Counted from the stretch's first letter, positions 1 to 49,092 are shown. The stretch: 60,000 nt of DNA from Antedon mediterranea (GCF_964355755.1 NC_092675.1:751001-811000); one strand, 5' to 3'. Numbers and translations: made by a program. Notes: generated from the letters alone by a model not told the origin.

Positions 1-2858
1 ACCTTATTTATTTGGTTTTCTTTCCGCATTTTTTACAGGTTTCTTTTAAAATTAAATCTTCTTATACAAAAGAGTGAATTTATAACTTAAATAACTACAA
101 TTCTAAGTAACCCCATTATCAAGTATAAGATTGCCCCTAAAAATAATTTGAATTTATCAACTTAACCCAATGTATTTTGGTCCTCAGGTATACGCCTACC
201 CTCAACATTTATCAAATATAGCATGCTCTATGGGCTTAAGTCTGGTATGGATAATTTATAAAAATAAATGTTTTTTTTTCTTTCAATGATACATTCAGTT
301 TTCTCAGGCGTAGAAATAGCATGAAGCAAGCCAACCAGCTACACATTCCAATTGCATTTAGGCATGATAACCAATCACTGATCTCAAATACACATTGGTT
401 TTGTTTTAATATTTTCAACTAATATGACAGATATACATAATCTCTCTCATGAAAGTAATTTTTAACTGAAAATTGACCTGCATAAAGTACATCTAAATCA
501 TATTAAAATAAACAATTATTTCAAGATTACTGCAATTGTGTTATAATAAGATTTAGAAAATACCATCAAACACGTCATTAAAACTAACATCACACAATTT
601 TTATTTTGGGAACTTCTAAGCAGTTTGCATGCAAATGTTACAATAATATACTACAGTAATATTGTTCTTAAATTATAGTTGAAAAAGGTTTTTTTTCATC
701 AGAATCTCATTCATTTGCCAATGATAGGTAATTACCTAACTAATACCCAATGCCCTGATTTAAGCTATAATAAGTATTTTTGATATAACTTTAGGTTTGA
801 GAATTAATGTTTTAAATTTTTAATACTAGACATATGTCAGATTAGCTTTTCCTTTTGCATATTATATAATAAAAAAATAAAAATAAAAACTATACTACAT
901 CTGCTATACACGTTTTTTTTTTCATGCAATGAAATGACTAATTTATAAATATTTTTAGATTTATATTGAAACATTTCCTTAATTTATGCATGATGTAATT
1001 AACAAAGTTTACAATATGTTAATATTATTAATATTTACATCTAAATAATTTACATATTTATTTCCTAGAAAGATATGAAAATATGAGTGTATTTTAGTAT
1101 AATCATTTAAAATAATAATGAAAATCCTGTAATTCATCTCTATTTTGTTAATGTATTGCACCAGAATGGTCTATGAAATAACATTTATAAAATTTAACAA
1201 TAAAAACTTTTACAGAATAGGTCACTTGGGTTATAAAAACATTTTCAGAACTAAAACCGCCTTTTAAAAAAAAGGATTTAGAGGATTTATTTCATGCGAT
1301 TTTAAGAAGAAAAAAAGCTATGAAAATCAAAGATTCAGCCTGAATCAATTAGTTTGTACTATTTCACTCCAACTTCATTAAAATGATTAATATCTATTGC
1401 TATTTAATTTTTTTTTTAATATTTCAAAAATAAGTTTTTCTTGCAATCCCAAAATTTAAATACATTTTTTATAATATATATATTTTTTTTCAATAAAATA
1501 CATTTTATATATTGAATTTAAATATTTGTTTTAATTTAAAATTGTAAACAATTCATAAGAAATTTGTATTATAAAATTGTATAGCAATATAATTTTAATC
1601 AATTTTATAAAATGTAAGCATTTATATAAATGAAATAATTGTAGTATATTACCTGTCTTATAAGTAATACAAAGAAAATTCACACAAAAATAGGCTGTAG
1701 TAAAAAGAATATAAAGAATGAACACAAAGTTCTAAATAAAACAATTCTATTAAGAAAATAAAAGAAAAATTGATAAGAAAGAAATTATAAAAACAATAAA
1801 AATAGAATTAGATATAAAAAATATTTTAAATTATTTCATTATTTATTTCACCATTTGCTATTTAGATTTTTGTTGTTGTCTGTTAATAGTACAATATTTT
1901 GGTTGTACAGTTATCTCTCTTGTAAGGAGTGTATCAATTTGATTGTTAATGTGATTGAGAACTACCGTACTGTATTTGAATGTCCTACATTAGCAGTTCA
2001 AATCCCATCCTGCCAAGGGAATCACTAGTATCTAAGGGCACCAATGTAACACAATTTATTCTATCAGCTAATCCTAGCTGGTACGAACAGCAATGTTGTT
2101 TAGCGATTTAAAGTTTTTCATTTAAGTTCATTACTGAAGTTACAATATAGTAATTATTACAAACATGTTAGGTTTCTTTAAATATTTTGTTTTATCAAAA
2201 TTGTAAAATCTAATCCAATATTTCTAGTGTTTAGCTAATTCTGGTGGTCTGCGATGCTGTACCCCATGTGTTACCAAAGGAAGTATAGCTGAGAATGTTT
2301 CGGTTGTTACGCAATGGTTGTAGTCGTACAAATGATCATATTGAAAAATCAGTTTGCAAGTGTACAACTTGCAATATTTTGTATTTGTATATTACTTTAT
2401 GTAATTATTTTAAAAGGATGTTATTAAAATTAAAGTAAAGACAAGAATAGTTTTATAGACTTTTCATTTATATGTACAAGATTAATCGGAGAGAACATTG
2501 AATCATCAAATTTAATCATACAAATTAATAATAATTTGTTTAGTTAATACAAATTAGTGTTATCAAATATTAATAAACTATTACCTTAGTTTAGTCAGTT
2601 AATTAAGAAAATAAAGATCATATAATTATTCAGTATCTTCAGATAATCCCTTTATATACAAAAACAAAATAATAATAGTCTATAATAATAACAGTCTATT
2701 TATAATAGTCTATATTTTCTGAGGTATTTGGTGCAGAAGAAAAAGAAAACAACTTTTATAAATTTACAATTTGTGCAATAAAATCCAGAGTGCTATAGAT
2801 GTGCATATTTTGGCAGCATATATATAAATAAATATAATTCAAATTATATAATTGTTCT
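1..2858 (-). other. 3' flank and probable 3' UTR of EFA6
   Basis: AT-rich sequence with no supported coding exon. Minus-strand AATAAA words at 2055-2060 and 1842-1847 are candidate polyadenylation signals; I cannot tell which is used. A tRNA-like fragment may lie at about 1940-2050. Otherwise only A/T runs are seen. Confidence 0.4.
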
Positions 2859-39919
<37,061 letters not shown>

Positions 39920-40050
39920 TCTGGCGATTGACCAAATAAACCATCATAAACCTCAAGAGGTATATTCAGAGCGTCATTTCTGGCGACTGGAGCATCCTCT
40001 ACTTCTCTACGGAGCGCCATTTATGCCTTTATTAACTTTAGCTTCCAGGG
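39920..40050 (-). promoter_or_regulatory. EFA6 5' UTR and promoter region (inferred)
   Basis: Sequence just upstream of the EFA6 ATG. It has no clear TATA box. It contains GAGGTATATTCAGAG and GGAGCGCCATTTATGCC; the block at about 39955-40035 recurs in inverted orientation at about 42700-42785. The promoter call is positional only. Confidence 0.4.
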
Positions 40051-40051
40051 T

Positions 40052-40372
40052 AGCACAGTGATATCAAAAGGAAATAAGTCACTACTTTTAATATCGTTTT
40101 GTAAGTTAATACACTGTGCTCAAGTGGATCCAATTTGGCGCCAGTGGAGCACAGTGATATAAAATAGAAATAAAGTCATTTAAGTTTCAATATCTTTTCG
40201 TATGTTAATACACTGTGCTGTGGACCTAATTTGAAGTCAATTAAGTTTAAATGTGCTCAAGTGGAGCACAGTGATATAAACAACAAATAAGTTACTGAAT
40301 GTTAATATCTTTTCGTATGTTAATACACTGTGCTCCAGTGGATTCAATTTGGTGCCAGTGGTGGAGCACAAA
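40052..40372. repeat. About 3 diverged tandem copies of a roughly 110-bp unit upstream of EFA6
   Basis: Each copy contains GCACAGTGATAT, TTAATATC(T)TTT, GTTAATACACTGTGCT and a CAAGTGGA/CAGTGGA segment. AGCACAGTG and CACTGTGCT are inverted repeats, so each unit can form a hairpin. Confidence 0.75.
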
Positions 40373-40549
40373 ATAGTCACATACAAAAACATCGAGAAAA
40401 AATACTTCTGTAAATACTTCAAAATTATTTCAAACTTCCAGGTATATAGGCTATGGTAAATATCGGTTACTCCATAAAAATTAGATTCAAGTCACATCAG
40501 TGATTTTATTAACTTGCGTTTGTCTAAGATAAATACTTATTAGTGTCAC

Positions 40550-40815
40550 CGAAGAGTGCACCTATTCATTGAAATATGACATTAAATATTAAGTTGGGAC
40601 AGAGCTAATAATGAAAATAGAGCCAAGAATTGCACTTATACTTATAACTATACATAATCACCTATAGTAATTATGGTAATGTTAAAATGTCAACTATCCA
40701 GATGCGACTTCAACATTTTAGGTGGGGGTTTCTACATAGGTTAAAGCTTGACTTCGTATATGGCCTAGCCGGCGGCGGAATTAGTCTAAGCTTCGAAATT
40801 GGTCTAGAAATCGGC
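40550..40815 (+). repeat. Duplicated block, copy 1 (partner at about 42350-42605)
   Basis: Shared, in order: GCACCTATTCATTG / GCACTTAATTCATTG, CAGAGCTAATAATGAAAATA, ACTATCCAGATGCGACTTCA and GGCGGCGGAATTAGTCTAAG with CTTCGAAATTGGT. The two copies lie in the same orientation about 1.8 kb apart. Confidence 0.8.
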
Positions 40816-41225
40816 ATCTTTACAAAATGTTCTATATTTGATTTTATTTCACTCTCCATTAACCCCATACAAAAACCATCGGAGACAAACTATCTGTTTA
40901 AAACATGTTTATTCTGAGAACGGTGCGCGGGCCATACACACCAACTGTCATAACAGTTTATTCATAACATTATACAATAAAATATCTTGCATGAATCGGA
41001 CATTTTCGCTACCAATGTAGCAACATAATAAAAATGTCCGCGAATGACTAACAATACCATCTTTCCCACAACACCTGCACAACCATTGCATAACAACGAA
41101 CGGTGGCATACCAAACCGTTTCGTAAGATGAAAATATAAAATTCATTTTTTTTAATTGAGGGCGGCAAACATAAAATTTACGAGATCGAATACAGGTTGA
41201 AAAAAAAAATAAAAAAAAAAAAAAA

Positions 41226-41472
41226 GATGTTAAATGTGCTCTCCCTGCCTCAGCACTAAAGCCCTGCCACAGCCTTTTGGGGTCGTTTCCAGCACATCAC
41301 CAGATGCATTGAGGTTATCGCCTCATGATGTGTGGTGGAAAGGGGGACGTATAATTCTGTGAACCCCAAACACAGTGGCCGCATGCCTTTAACTCTATTC
41401 CACCGACCAGCATGGGAATCGAACCCACGACATACGTGTTGTGAACACGACGCTCAGGCGACTGAGCTAACT
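41226..41472 (-). repeat. tRNA-derived SINE (Val-CAC-like head)
   Basis: The minus strand begins AGTTAGCTCAGTCGCCTGAG (A box). It continues with an anticodon-like arm CGTG TTCACAA CACG, whose loop reads CAC, and the B box GGGTTCGATTCC. The body follows to about 41226. A long A-rich run (41190-41225) abuts it on the plus strand. Acceptor-stem pairing is absent. Confidence 0.65.
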
Positions 41473-41578
41473 GATAATTTTGGTTTTAACAAGGTTAATG
41501 GGATATTTATGATGTAATGATGAATTACGTAATACACGTATAAATAGACTATTATCAGCTGTTTAGTCATGTTTCTAC

Positions 41579-41650
41579 TTTGTGGCCTAACGGGTAATGC
41601 TCAGCTTTGGGTGCTCCCAGTTCTAGTAGATTAAGTTTGAACCTCCACGG
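41579..41650 (+). repeat. tRNA-like SINE head
   Basis: A-box-like TGGCCTAACGGGTAATGC and B-box-like AAGTTTGAACCTCC with tRNA spacing, followed by an A-rich stretch. Degenerate. Confidence 0.45.
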
Positions 41651-42349
41651 ATATTTTTTTTAAATAAAAAATAAACAAATACAAAAAATTAATAAATAAA
41701 TAAAATAAAGAATATTGTTTTTCTTTTATTTCGCAAGAGAGATATTTTGAGGGTTGTAAATGTCAGGCCTAAACAAGTGGACCTTTTTTAAAATCAGAAA
41801 CAAAGTTGCATGGCATTATTTTTCATTAAATAGACTGCCATGAAACCTCGAAAAGAAGCCCATGTGCTCCTTCATTTTTAATACTCTTCGGTGGGCTTCT
41901 TTTCCACATGGATGGAGTTCTTTTCGAGATTACTTTTGCAAACTAAAAGAGGGGAGCTGCTAGGTTCCCGGCCGGAAAATGTTTTATTTATATGGTTTGA
42001 ACAATCTTCTAATGTAAAAGATTAACAATAAAAATTTAACCTCGAATGACTAAAATACCATCTTCCCCATAATGCACCTGTAGTCCTGTACAAACTCATT
42101 TGCATGACAACGCACGGCATACCAAAATGTTTAAAATAGAGTTGCAAAGTCTCCGGAAATGACATCTATTATTTTTTCAAACCACATGTATAAGAATCTT
42201 CAGTTACCCACCATGCTTGCCGCTGAGCAAAGACAATTTTGAAAAATAGAGCTGCATAGGTTCCCGCCGGAAAAAAATGGAACTTTACATATAATATGAA
42301 ACAAACTATATAAGACTCATCAGGATAATAGACCTAGCTTTTCCCCATA

Positions 42350-42790
42350 AAGTGCACTTAATTCATTGAAAATGAAATTAAATATTACATCTCCAGTATT
42401 ACCCCACCAATGGTTGGGGCAGAGCTAATAATGAAAATAGAGTCAAGAACTATACATCTATGGCAATTATGGTAATGTTAAAATTTCAACTATCCAGATG
42501 CGACTTCACAATTTTAGGTGGGTTTTCTACTTTAAAACTTGACTTCCTATATGGCCTACCCGGCGGCGGAATTAGTCTAAGCTTCGAAATTGGTTTAGAA
42601 ATTGGCATAAATAAATAAATAAAATACTGAATATTATTTCTATATACCACTGTGCTCAATTGGACCAGTTGCCGTAGTACTTTTTCTATTTCTGAAGTAA
42701 ATAAAGGCATAAATGGCGCTCCGTAGAGAAGTAGAGAAGGCTCCATTGTCAGAATGAGGCTCTGAATATACCTCGTCCTAACAAGGACTT
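42350..42790. repeat. Duplicated block, copy 2, with an adjacent inverted copy of the EFA6 promoter flank
   Basis: 42350-42605 is a direct copy of 40550-40815. Immediately beyond, about 42700-42785 matches 39955-40035 in reverse complement: AAAGGCATAAATGGCGCTCC and GTAGAGAAGTAGAGAAGG are shared. Together they form a mosaic duplication of the EFA6 upstream region. Confidence 0.75.
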
Positions 42791-43429
42791 GATGGTAGAG
42801 GGCGCTATCTATCGTCATCATTCAGAGCCATTTAATTATATTGAAATATGGCTCTCTCTCTATCATAACCTTTCTTAAACCTGAAAAAAGTCGTAATGAA
42901 ACGTCATATGTAATTAACTTCATTTGAACATTACATTATTTGCTGTTTTTGGTTGTTGTGTTCTATGATTGGCACATGACAAACAATAAATAACAACCAC
43001 TTTGATATAATATAATTATTATTAGGACGTTTAATGTAGGCCTACTCGTATTGTGACAGGAACGAATTTCTGACATTATTACAATACATTTCACACATAT
43101 GGGGATGTCCGTGTAACCGCAAAACTGCAATGCCACTGATGCGATACATCTCCAACAAAAAAATATATATTATTTATAGGCCTAAATGGCTGTGACGTGA
43201 ATTACAACATATTGCAATATTCTTGTCGTTTTTTATGTGCACATGATCAGTTCATTAACCCGTTCATGCCGAAGATGACGTCAACTCAGCAACTATAAAC
43301 GTCATAACGCTCTACAAATAATTTAAAGTAACGTTACGTCAGTAGCTTAACCCTCAAATATTGCGTAACAAAATGTACTTTTTTTCTATATATAATTATA
43401 TTACATAGAAATAATATAGTTATCTATGA
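42791..43429. other. Intergenic, 3' of the kinase gene
   Basis: No element is identified. No canonical AATAAA is seen on the minus strand close after the kinase stop at 43430, so its polyadenylation site is unresolved. Confidence 0.5.
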
Positions 43430-44447
43430 TTACATGCGCATTTCATTATGATTATGCGCAACCTTAAGTTCATCAAACGCCACATGACCTAATATATCTG
43501 TGATTCTAGGTCTCCTGTACGGATCCTTATTGATGCAACTATCTCCAAGAGATTCTAGAAATGTCATATTCCTTTTTGAACCGATTTCTTTTACTATTAA
43601 CCCGATTTGGAATATGTCCGAGGCCGTTGACTCCTTATGCGTACCACTTACGAGTTCAGGAGCTATGTGCGTATGATTCTTTCTAAAGCGAGCCTTTTCT
43701 TCCTCACACAACCTGTACTCTTGTGGATGGTTTAAGGACGAAACCTGTCCTAGATCAATTATTCTTCCAGCCCAACGACAGTCCGCAAATACAACTAAAA
43801 TATTATCACCCTTTAAGTCATTGTGTAGTAGATGGTTTTTGTGCAAAAATTTTACTCCTAAAACTACATCGAGCACAATGTTTAGCCACTGGACATTCGT
43901 AATTCCGTTTTCAGCTGATTTCAAAAATCGCGAAATAGTCTTCGATTCAAGGGTCTTATGATCCCCTAAAAACATAGCCACTAAACGCAGCGGATGCCCT
44001 TCGTCTACAACCCCGATCAAGAAAGGAAACGCATAATGCGTTGACGTCAACTGCATTGCACGCACCTCACACTGAAACTTTTGACGTATGTGGTTCCGAG
44101 TTTTGTCTGGCGCGTTTGCGTCCAGGTATACGGTTTTCACTGCCACCAGAGTTCTGGTCGGCAGAAACTGCATCAGTTCCACTTTGCCAAACACACCTCT
44201 GCCAATGACCACAGGGTCATTATTCCCAAGACGTATGATCGGATTCAGATCACACGGATTGATATAGTTCCAGCGAGGAAGCTCAGCTATTAGTTTGTCT
44301 CTACGATCTGTCCTTTCGCAAATGTCTGCCCTGCCGTTACACGGTGGTCCTGCGATCATAATCCTATTTGCCACACACTGCTGTCTCTCAGCATTTGCTA
44401 ATTTTTTTCTAAGCTGTTCCACCTCATGTCGTAGTTTTTGATTTGTT
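43430..44447 (-). CDS. Kinase gene last exon: coiled-coil end and whole kinase domain
   Basis: One 1018-nt exon carries the final heptads (QKLRHEVEQLRKKLANAERQ), a linker and the entire kinase domain, ending HNHNEMRM and stop. The upstream in-frame MLIIF is intronic: the acceptor TTTTTAG lies just after it. A kinase domain in one intronless exon fits a retrocopy or simple architecture; both are inference. Confidence 0.88.
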
Positions 44448-47351
44448 CTAAAAATAATGAGCACAAATCTAATAAATTTGGACTACTTCTATAACATTTT
44501 GTATTTTTCCAGGATAGAAATTAAAATAAGAAATTATAAAATGACCAATTGACATATTTTCAGTCAACTCAAATTCCTACTGTTAATCACAATGCCATTA
44601 TTTAAAATAACCAAATTATACAAACATGTCGAATCTTTTAATGTTAGCAAAAGGCAGAACATAAATCCTATAATACGAACTTACCTATTAGCATTATCCG
44701 CGATTACCCTAATCCTGTTATCTTTGTGAGACACTACATTTTGTAGTTGTACAACACGCAACCTCAACGCTTCCTTCTCAACGGCCGTCTCATCTTTTAC
44801 TGAATCCGTTTGAATTTCGACCGTGTTGGTGGTGACTTCAGGAACTTGTGGCAGTGTTTCGTTAAACCTAACACAACAGTCATAACATTGTCATCATGGT
44901 AATTATGCATAACGTACAAGTATGCCAATACGTAAAATATTACATGACACACAAGCATTTCGTAATAAACATCACGAGGTGACACTATTGACACTTGAAA
45001 TGAATTTTGTTTTCACAAAGTGACACAAAATGTTTGCCTTACAAACTATTTTATTAATTAACAAGATTTACACAAAGCGTTATAGTCGTGAAAAATAGAA
45101 ACGTTTTAATTATAATGTCTTGAATTTGAAATTATGTGTTGTGAGGTCTCTACTTAAAGCCTGTTTGTCGTAATTTGTGAATCATTTGAATGGTCAGTTT
45201 TAACGATCGTGACGTTGAAGTTGAACTCGGTTCTTTTACCCCACCCCTCCCCTTTTTCTGTAAAATCGTTGAATCATGTCAGTTCAACGCAACTCAACTC
45301 GCCGTAACGTTACGTCGACATGAAAACAGGCTTTAATTGTGTTTAAGCTAAACGCTGTATTTATCCAACTACAGTATACCCGGTTAGTATGAAAAGACGG
45401 TTTATTCAATTCACAAAATACAAACGTTTCTTTGTTCTCGGCAGTTTCTTTTTCGGCGATTCTTAATTCTAACTGGGTTTTCAACGAATCCCGCTCGGTA
45501 CAAAGCTCATTGTTGCTAAGAAGTAACCTGTCTGAAGCAGCTTTTACTTTATCCAGTCTTTCCCAGAGTCGAGACACTTCTGTCTTTTTGTCCTGAAGTG
45601 TGAAAGTTAAGAAATAACGTTTTAAGATAGTGTTGCCGTAACAGAAAACTGACCAAAGACATTAGATAAATTAAATTATCACTTAGGAAAATGTTGATCA
45701 ACGGTGATTTGGAAGTCACCAGATGTTAGACCTAAGCTCTGTCTACACTACATCAACCTTTATGTGACAAAAAAATGATGTGACCATATATGGACGCCAT
45801 CATCTTTCTACCATATTGGCACATCACAACTAGTTTAATAGTGCAGACAGAGCTAGCTTTACAGAAAGCCGTTGTTACTTTACAATTACAAAGATTATCT
45901 TCAAACAAACCAAACATCTTAACTCCTCAATATAACCGTCATCACTACGTTTAACATGGACAACGGTTTGACATAGTTACCTCTAAGGTATCAACAGCAA
46001 TATCTCGATGCATCTTGATTATCGTGAGCTGTTCCATCAGATGTGTCGGGTTAGTTTGGTAGTGTGACGTAGTTTTCATTGATGGATCAAGCACGTGCTT
46101 ATTTACCTCCTCAAGATGTTGACTGAACACATTCCCGTTTATGGATGCCACGATTAGAGCTGGATCGTTGGAAATAATTTGGCCCAATGACTGTAATAAT
46201 AAAAACAAAACTGTTTACATCATAACATTTGTCATAACTGGCATTTTGTACAAATCACCAACATATTGTAACTAATTAGAAATTCTTACCTTATCGGCAG
46301 TTTCATCTTCATTAAGGAATTGTTTATCAGATATTTTCTCACTAACGGGTGGAATGTCACGTTCTTCAGTAGGCTGAGAAGCATCACATGCTGCATCATT
46401 GATGTTAGTTGAGTTTTCAATTATTCCTGCTAAAGAGTGACTACGTAGGCCTACACCAGAGGTTTCTGGTCCATCAATATTAAGATTGGCTGTCTCTCTT
46501 ATAAGGTTATACTCATTATAGCCAGGAGGAATTGTGTCGGCTTGCTCTATGACGTCAATCAATGGTGGTATACTATCGGTCGACAGTATACTTTCTTCTT
46601 TACCATTACTAGAATCGTCAGATAGTTTATTCAAAGACGTAGTACGATTATTGTCCGATAAAGAAGGCGGATTAGCAAGACGAGATTTTTCTAAAGAATA
46701 AAATATTTCATTGAAAGAGGATGTCTGTCCTTGATTCTGAATCCGTTCTGGTGAGATTTTAAAGAATTTAGTCTCATTTGATTTTTCAGTAACGCCATTA
46801 CTGTGGTTCAATTTTCGATGGTTTCCAACTCGGTCAAGACAATCTCCGTTATTTTCACGTGATTTTCTTTGGGATTTTGTCTCTTCATCATTGTCTTCAC
46901 GTTGAATTGTAGTTCTAATGTTCAACTGTATGTTACTAACTTCTGTGGGTTGTCCAGGACCTAAAATCACTTTCTCAAAATCTATATTTTCAGAAGGAAT
47001 GTGTTGTTGTTTCGGAAGTTTTGAATCTTGAACTTGAACTTTATTTATAACAGTGACTCCACTAGTTGTTTTACAAAGTGGTCTAATTTGGCTAGTGGCA
47101 TTGTTGTTGGTTGTATTGACGTGAGCTCCGGGTCTAGAGGAGGAGGCCTTGTTGCTGTAATTTGTTGCTGAATTTGATCTACCGGTTCGTGGATGTACTG
47201 GTCTAGTTTGGTTATGATTCAGTGTCCCCCTTCTACCTCGTACTTGGCGACGTCGATAACAGTTAGGCCTATTTGTTAAACCAATAGGCCCATTTCCGTA
47301 GAAATGTTTGTATACGTCGTCACTGCCATCCGCATATGGGGGACGATACAT
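43430..47351 (-). CDS. Coiled-coil protein kinase of unassigned family (5 coding exons, 879 residues)
   Basis: Exons: 47351-46290, 46190-45981, 45592-45426, 44867-44685, 44447-43430. The total of 2640 nt gives 880 codons including the stop, and phases agree at every junction. An Arg-rich, disordered N-terminus (about 1-354) is followed by a helical region, a coiled coil (about 425-575) and a kinase domain (about 618-860). Kinase landmarks: GRGVFG loop 623-628, Lys645 in VAVK, Glu668, HND 749-751 with Asp751, Asn756, DLG at Asp772, APE 803-805, Asp818. All catalytic residues are present, but HRD is HND and DFG is DLG. It probably phosphorylates Ser/Thr (inferred from DLKGDN). No transmembrane segment or signal peptide is seen. 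I do not recognise an orthologue. Confidence 0.88.
44685..44867 (-). CDS. Kinase gene exon 4: second coiled-coil segment
   Basis: 183 nt. It reads FNETLPQVPEVTTNTVEIQT then EKEALRLRVVQLQNVVSHKD. It takes two bases from exon 3 and hands two to exon 5, consistent in both directions. Confidence 0.82.
45426..46190 (-). CDS. Kinase gene exons 2-3: helical region and coiled coil
   Basis: Exon 2 (46190-45981) is 70 codons starting SLGQIISNDPALIV, with a NVFSQHLEEV helix and a leucine-rich end (LMEQLTIIKMHRDIAVDTLE). Exon 3 (45592-45426) starts DKKTEVSRLWERLDKV, a strong heptad pattern, and ends ENKET across a GTTTGT donor that is weaker than usual. Confidence 0.8.
45733..45855. mobile_element. Hairpin MITE, family A copy 6, in a kinase-gene intron
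   Basis: Termini TAAGCTCTGTCTACACTACA and TTAATAGTGCAGACAGAGCT, inner arms ATGATGTGACCATATATGG and CATATTGGCACATCACAA. In the 388-bp intron between kinase exons 2 and 3, occupying about a third of it. Confidence 0.8.
46290..47351 (-). CDS. Kinase gene exon with start codon; disordered N-terminal region
   Basis: 354 codons from MYRPPYADGSDD to a GTAAGA donor. Rich in Asn, Ser, Thr, Gln and Arg (RRRQVRGRRG near residue 35), without a recognisable fold. The ATG lies 5 nt after a TTTTAG acceptor, so at least one non-coding 5' exon is expected upstream. Confidence 0.82.
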
Positions 47352-47874
47352 AATACCTAAAACGCAAAAAAAGAAGCAAATATAAGAAATAACTACAGCA
47401 ATAATAAATTAGTAAACAACAATTCATAAAACTTCCTGTTCTAGGCCTAGGCCTATATCACACTTACATACGATGCGCCCAATGCTTTAAAAAAATTGTT
47501 GTTATGTATTTTAATTATTTCAGAATGGTGGTACAATTAAAATAATTATCTTTTTTTACAGAAGTGAATAACTTTATTAAAACTGTAAAATGGCCTAGGT
47601 CTATTTAAATTCTTTAACTGTAACATTATTTTATTCGATTTCAAATATATAAGAAAGAAGATTTGTCAATTTGCGATTTGTCTGAGAACGAGAAAATAAA
47701 TTTGATTTATTGCGTTATATTAGGTAATTAGTTATCTAAGCCTAGTTGGTAGGCCTCCTACGAATTGCAAACTTTAATGATGTCGCTGAAGTTGAGTTCT
47801 TGACACAATAAACGTAGCCTATATATGTGATTTTAGCTTTAGAACATAGGCCTAAACAGGCAAAAGTTACTTAC

Positions 47875-47960
47875 GATCATGGAATTCTAATGTAATCTTC
47901 TCCCAGAAATCTGCTATGAATCAGTAAATTAGTGTGTACTATCATTACCTAAGTTTCTAC
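47875..47960 (-). other. Candidate non-coding first exon of the kinase gene
   Basis: A strong donor (ATGATC then GTAAGTAAC, exon edge at 47875) lies 520 bp upstream of the coding exon acceptor at 47357. The upper limit of the exon is not visible; 47960 is a guess. An ATG just before the donor would be out of frame with the kinase, a possible upstream ORF. Confidence 0.4.
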
Positions 47961-48276
47961 TTCATGAATGAAATCGCATTGTTTGTTTGCATTTTGAGAA
48001 CAGAATGCGTTACCCGGAGAAACTTTCTATTTTCTAACGCACACGGCGCCATAGAAACTGCGCGCGTTCCACTACGCATTTCCTATTTTTAATAAAGTCG
48101 CGTCATATTTCCGGTCGAGAGAGGAAAAGCAAAGTCCGTAAATTTGATTTAAAACCGAAAATTCAATTTTTCAAGAAAACTAATCTTAATACCGTATTTT
48201 AAAACAGTGGATATTTTCATAAAATGAACCGGTTCTAAGAAAAAAAAACGGTTTTCGTGGATCAAAAGTATCAAGC

Positions 48277-48282
48277 TTTATT
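48277..48282 (-). terminator. Polyadenylation signal AATAAA for the receptor gene
   Basis: Minus-strand AATAAA in ACAAAATAAAGC, about 410 nt after the receptor stop codon. It lies some 300 bp before the likely kinase first exon, so the two genes are closely packed head to tail. Confidence 0.6.
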
Positions 48283-48692
48283 TTGTAAACGTTTTTATGA
48301 AAAATCTTTATAAATTCTGAATTCTAGTTTACACAACAATACAAACCAACTATACCTAAAAAAACATTATACATTGTTACAAAAACATAGAAATAAAATA
48401 TAAGTATTTAAATAATTCATTTTGAACTTTCAAGTTACTTACTACTTTATCATTAGGTTCATGAATGATTGTTTGACAGAAGGTGATCATAAACAGCATA
48501 AAATAGCCTTCCAAATTGTTAAAAGTACATAGTTATCATCAAATGCATAATATAAATTGTGTATATATAAATTCGCAATATGGAAAAAAAATAAGGAAGT
48601 TGTAAAAAGAATATATTTTTGACTACGTAAGCTTCCAGTGTCAGCTACTAACTCCTTCCACTGAAGATAACTACAATATCTATTTTGATAAT

Positions 48693-49092
48693 TTATTCAT
48701 TGTAATCACGACGAGCAAACGATGGGCTTGTATTGGAAAAATCTGCATCCATTTCATACGCATAATTATAACGGAAGTTCTGCAAAGATTCCTGACCACG
48801 TCTAATAATGTCGCGAACGAGAATTGGATCTTCATATCTCGGTGGTTCATGCATTGAGGTTTGATTCATGTTACCCATGTAAATAGCATTGTTGAAACGG
48901 ACCTGTTTACTAGTTTCAATTGAGCTACTATCAGGTTGTTCGTTTGGTTCTTCTTTGTTTCCCTCGTCACTTATTGGCACTTCTCTTTCGCTCTTTCGTG
49001 TTTGTTGTCCGTTTCTGTCGTGTAAAGGTTCTTCTGTTTCATCAGTTTCCATTTGAAGTATCCTTTCTACCGTTTCAAGTTTTGGGTTTGAT
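48693..49092 (-). CDS. Receptor last exon: cytoplasmic tail
   Basis: 133 codons including TAA. Acidic and Ser/Glu-rich first half (TDETEEPLHDRNG), then KQVRF, which fits the protein phosphatase 1 docking pattern, then EPPRYED, a PPxY motif of the kind bound by WW domains. Tyr-rich end (FRYNYAYEMDADF). Motif functions are inference. Confidence 0.85.

Noticed and set aside
41405-41472. Functional tRNA-Val gene
   Set aside because: The anticodon-like loop reads CAC, but acceptor-stem pairing is absent and a SINE body follows.
44448-44464. Upstream Met of the kinase ORF (MLIIF)
   Set aside because: These codons are intronic; the acceptor TTTTTAG is at 44448-44454 and the coiled coil continues from the previous exon.
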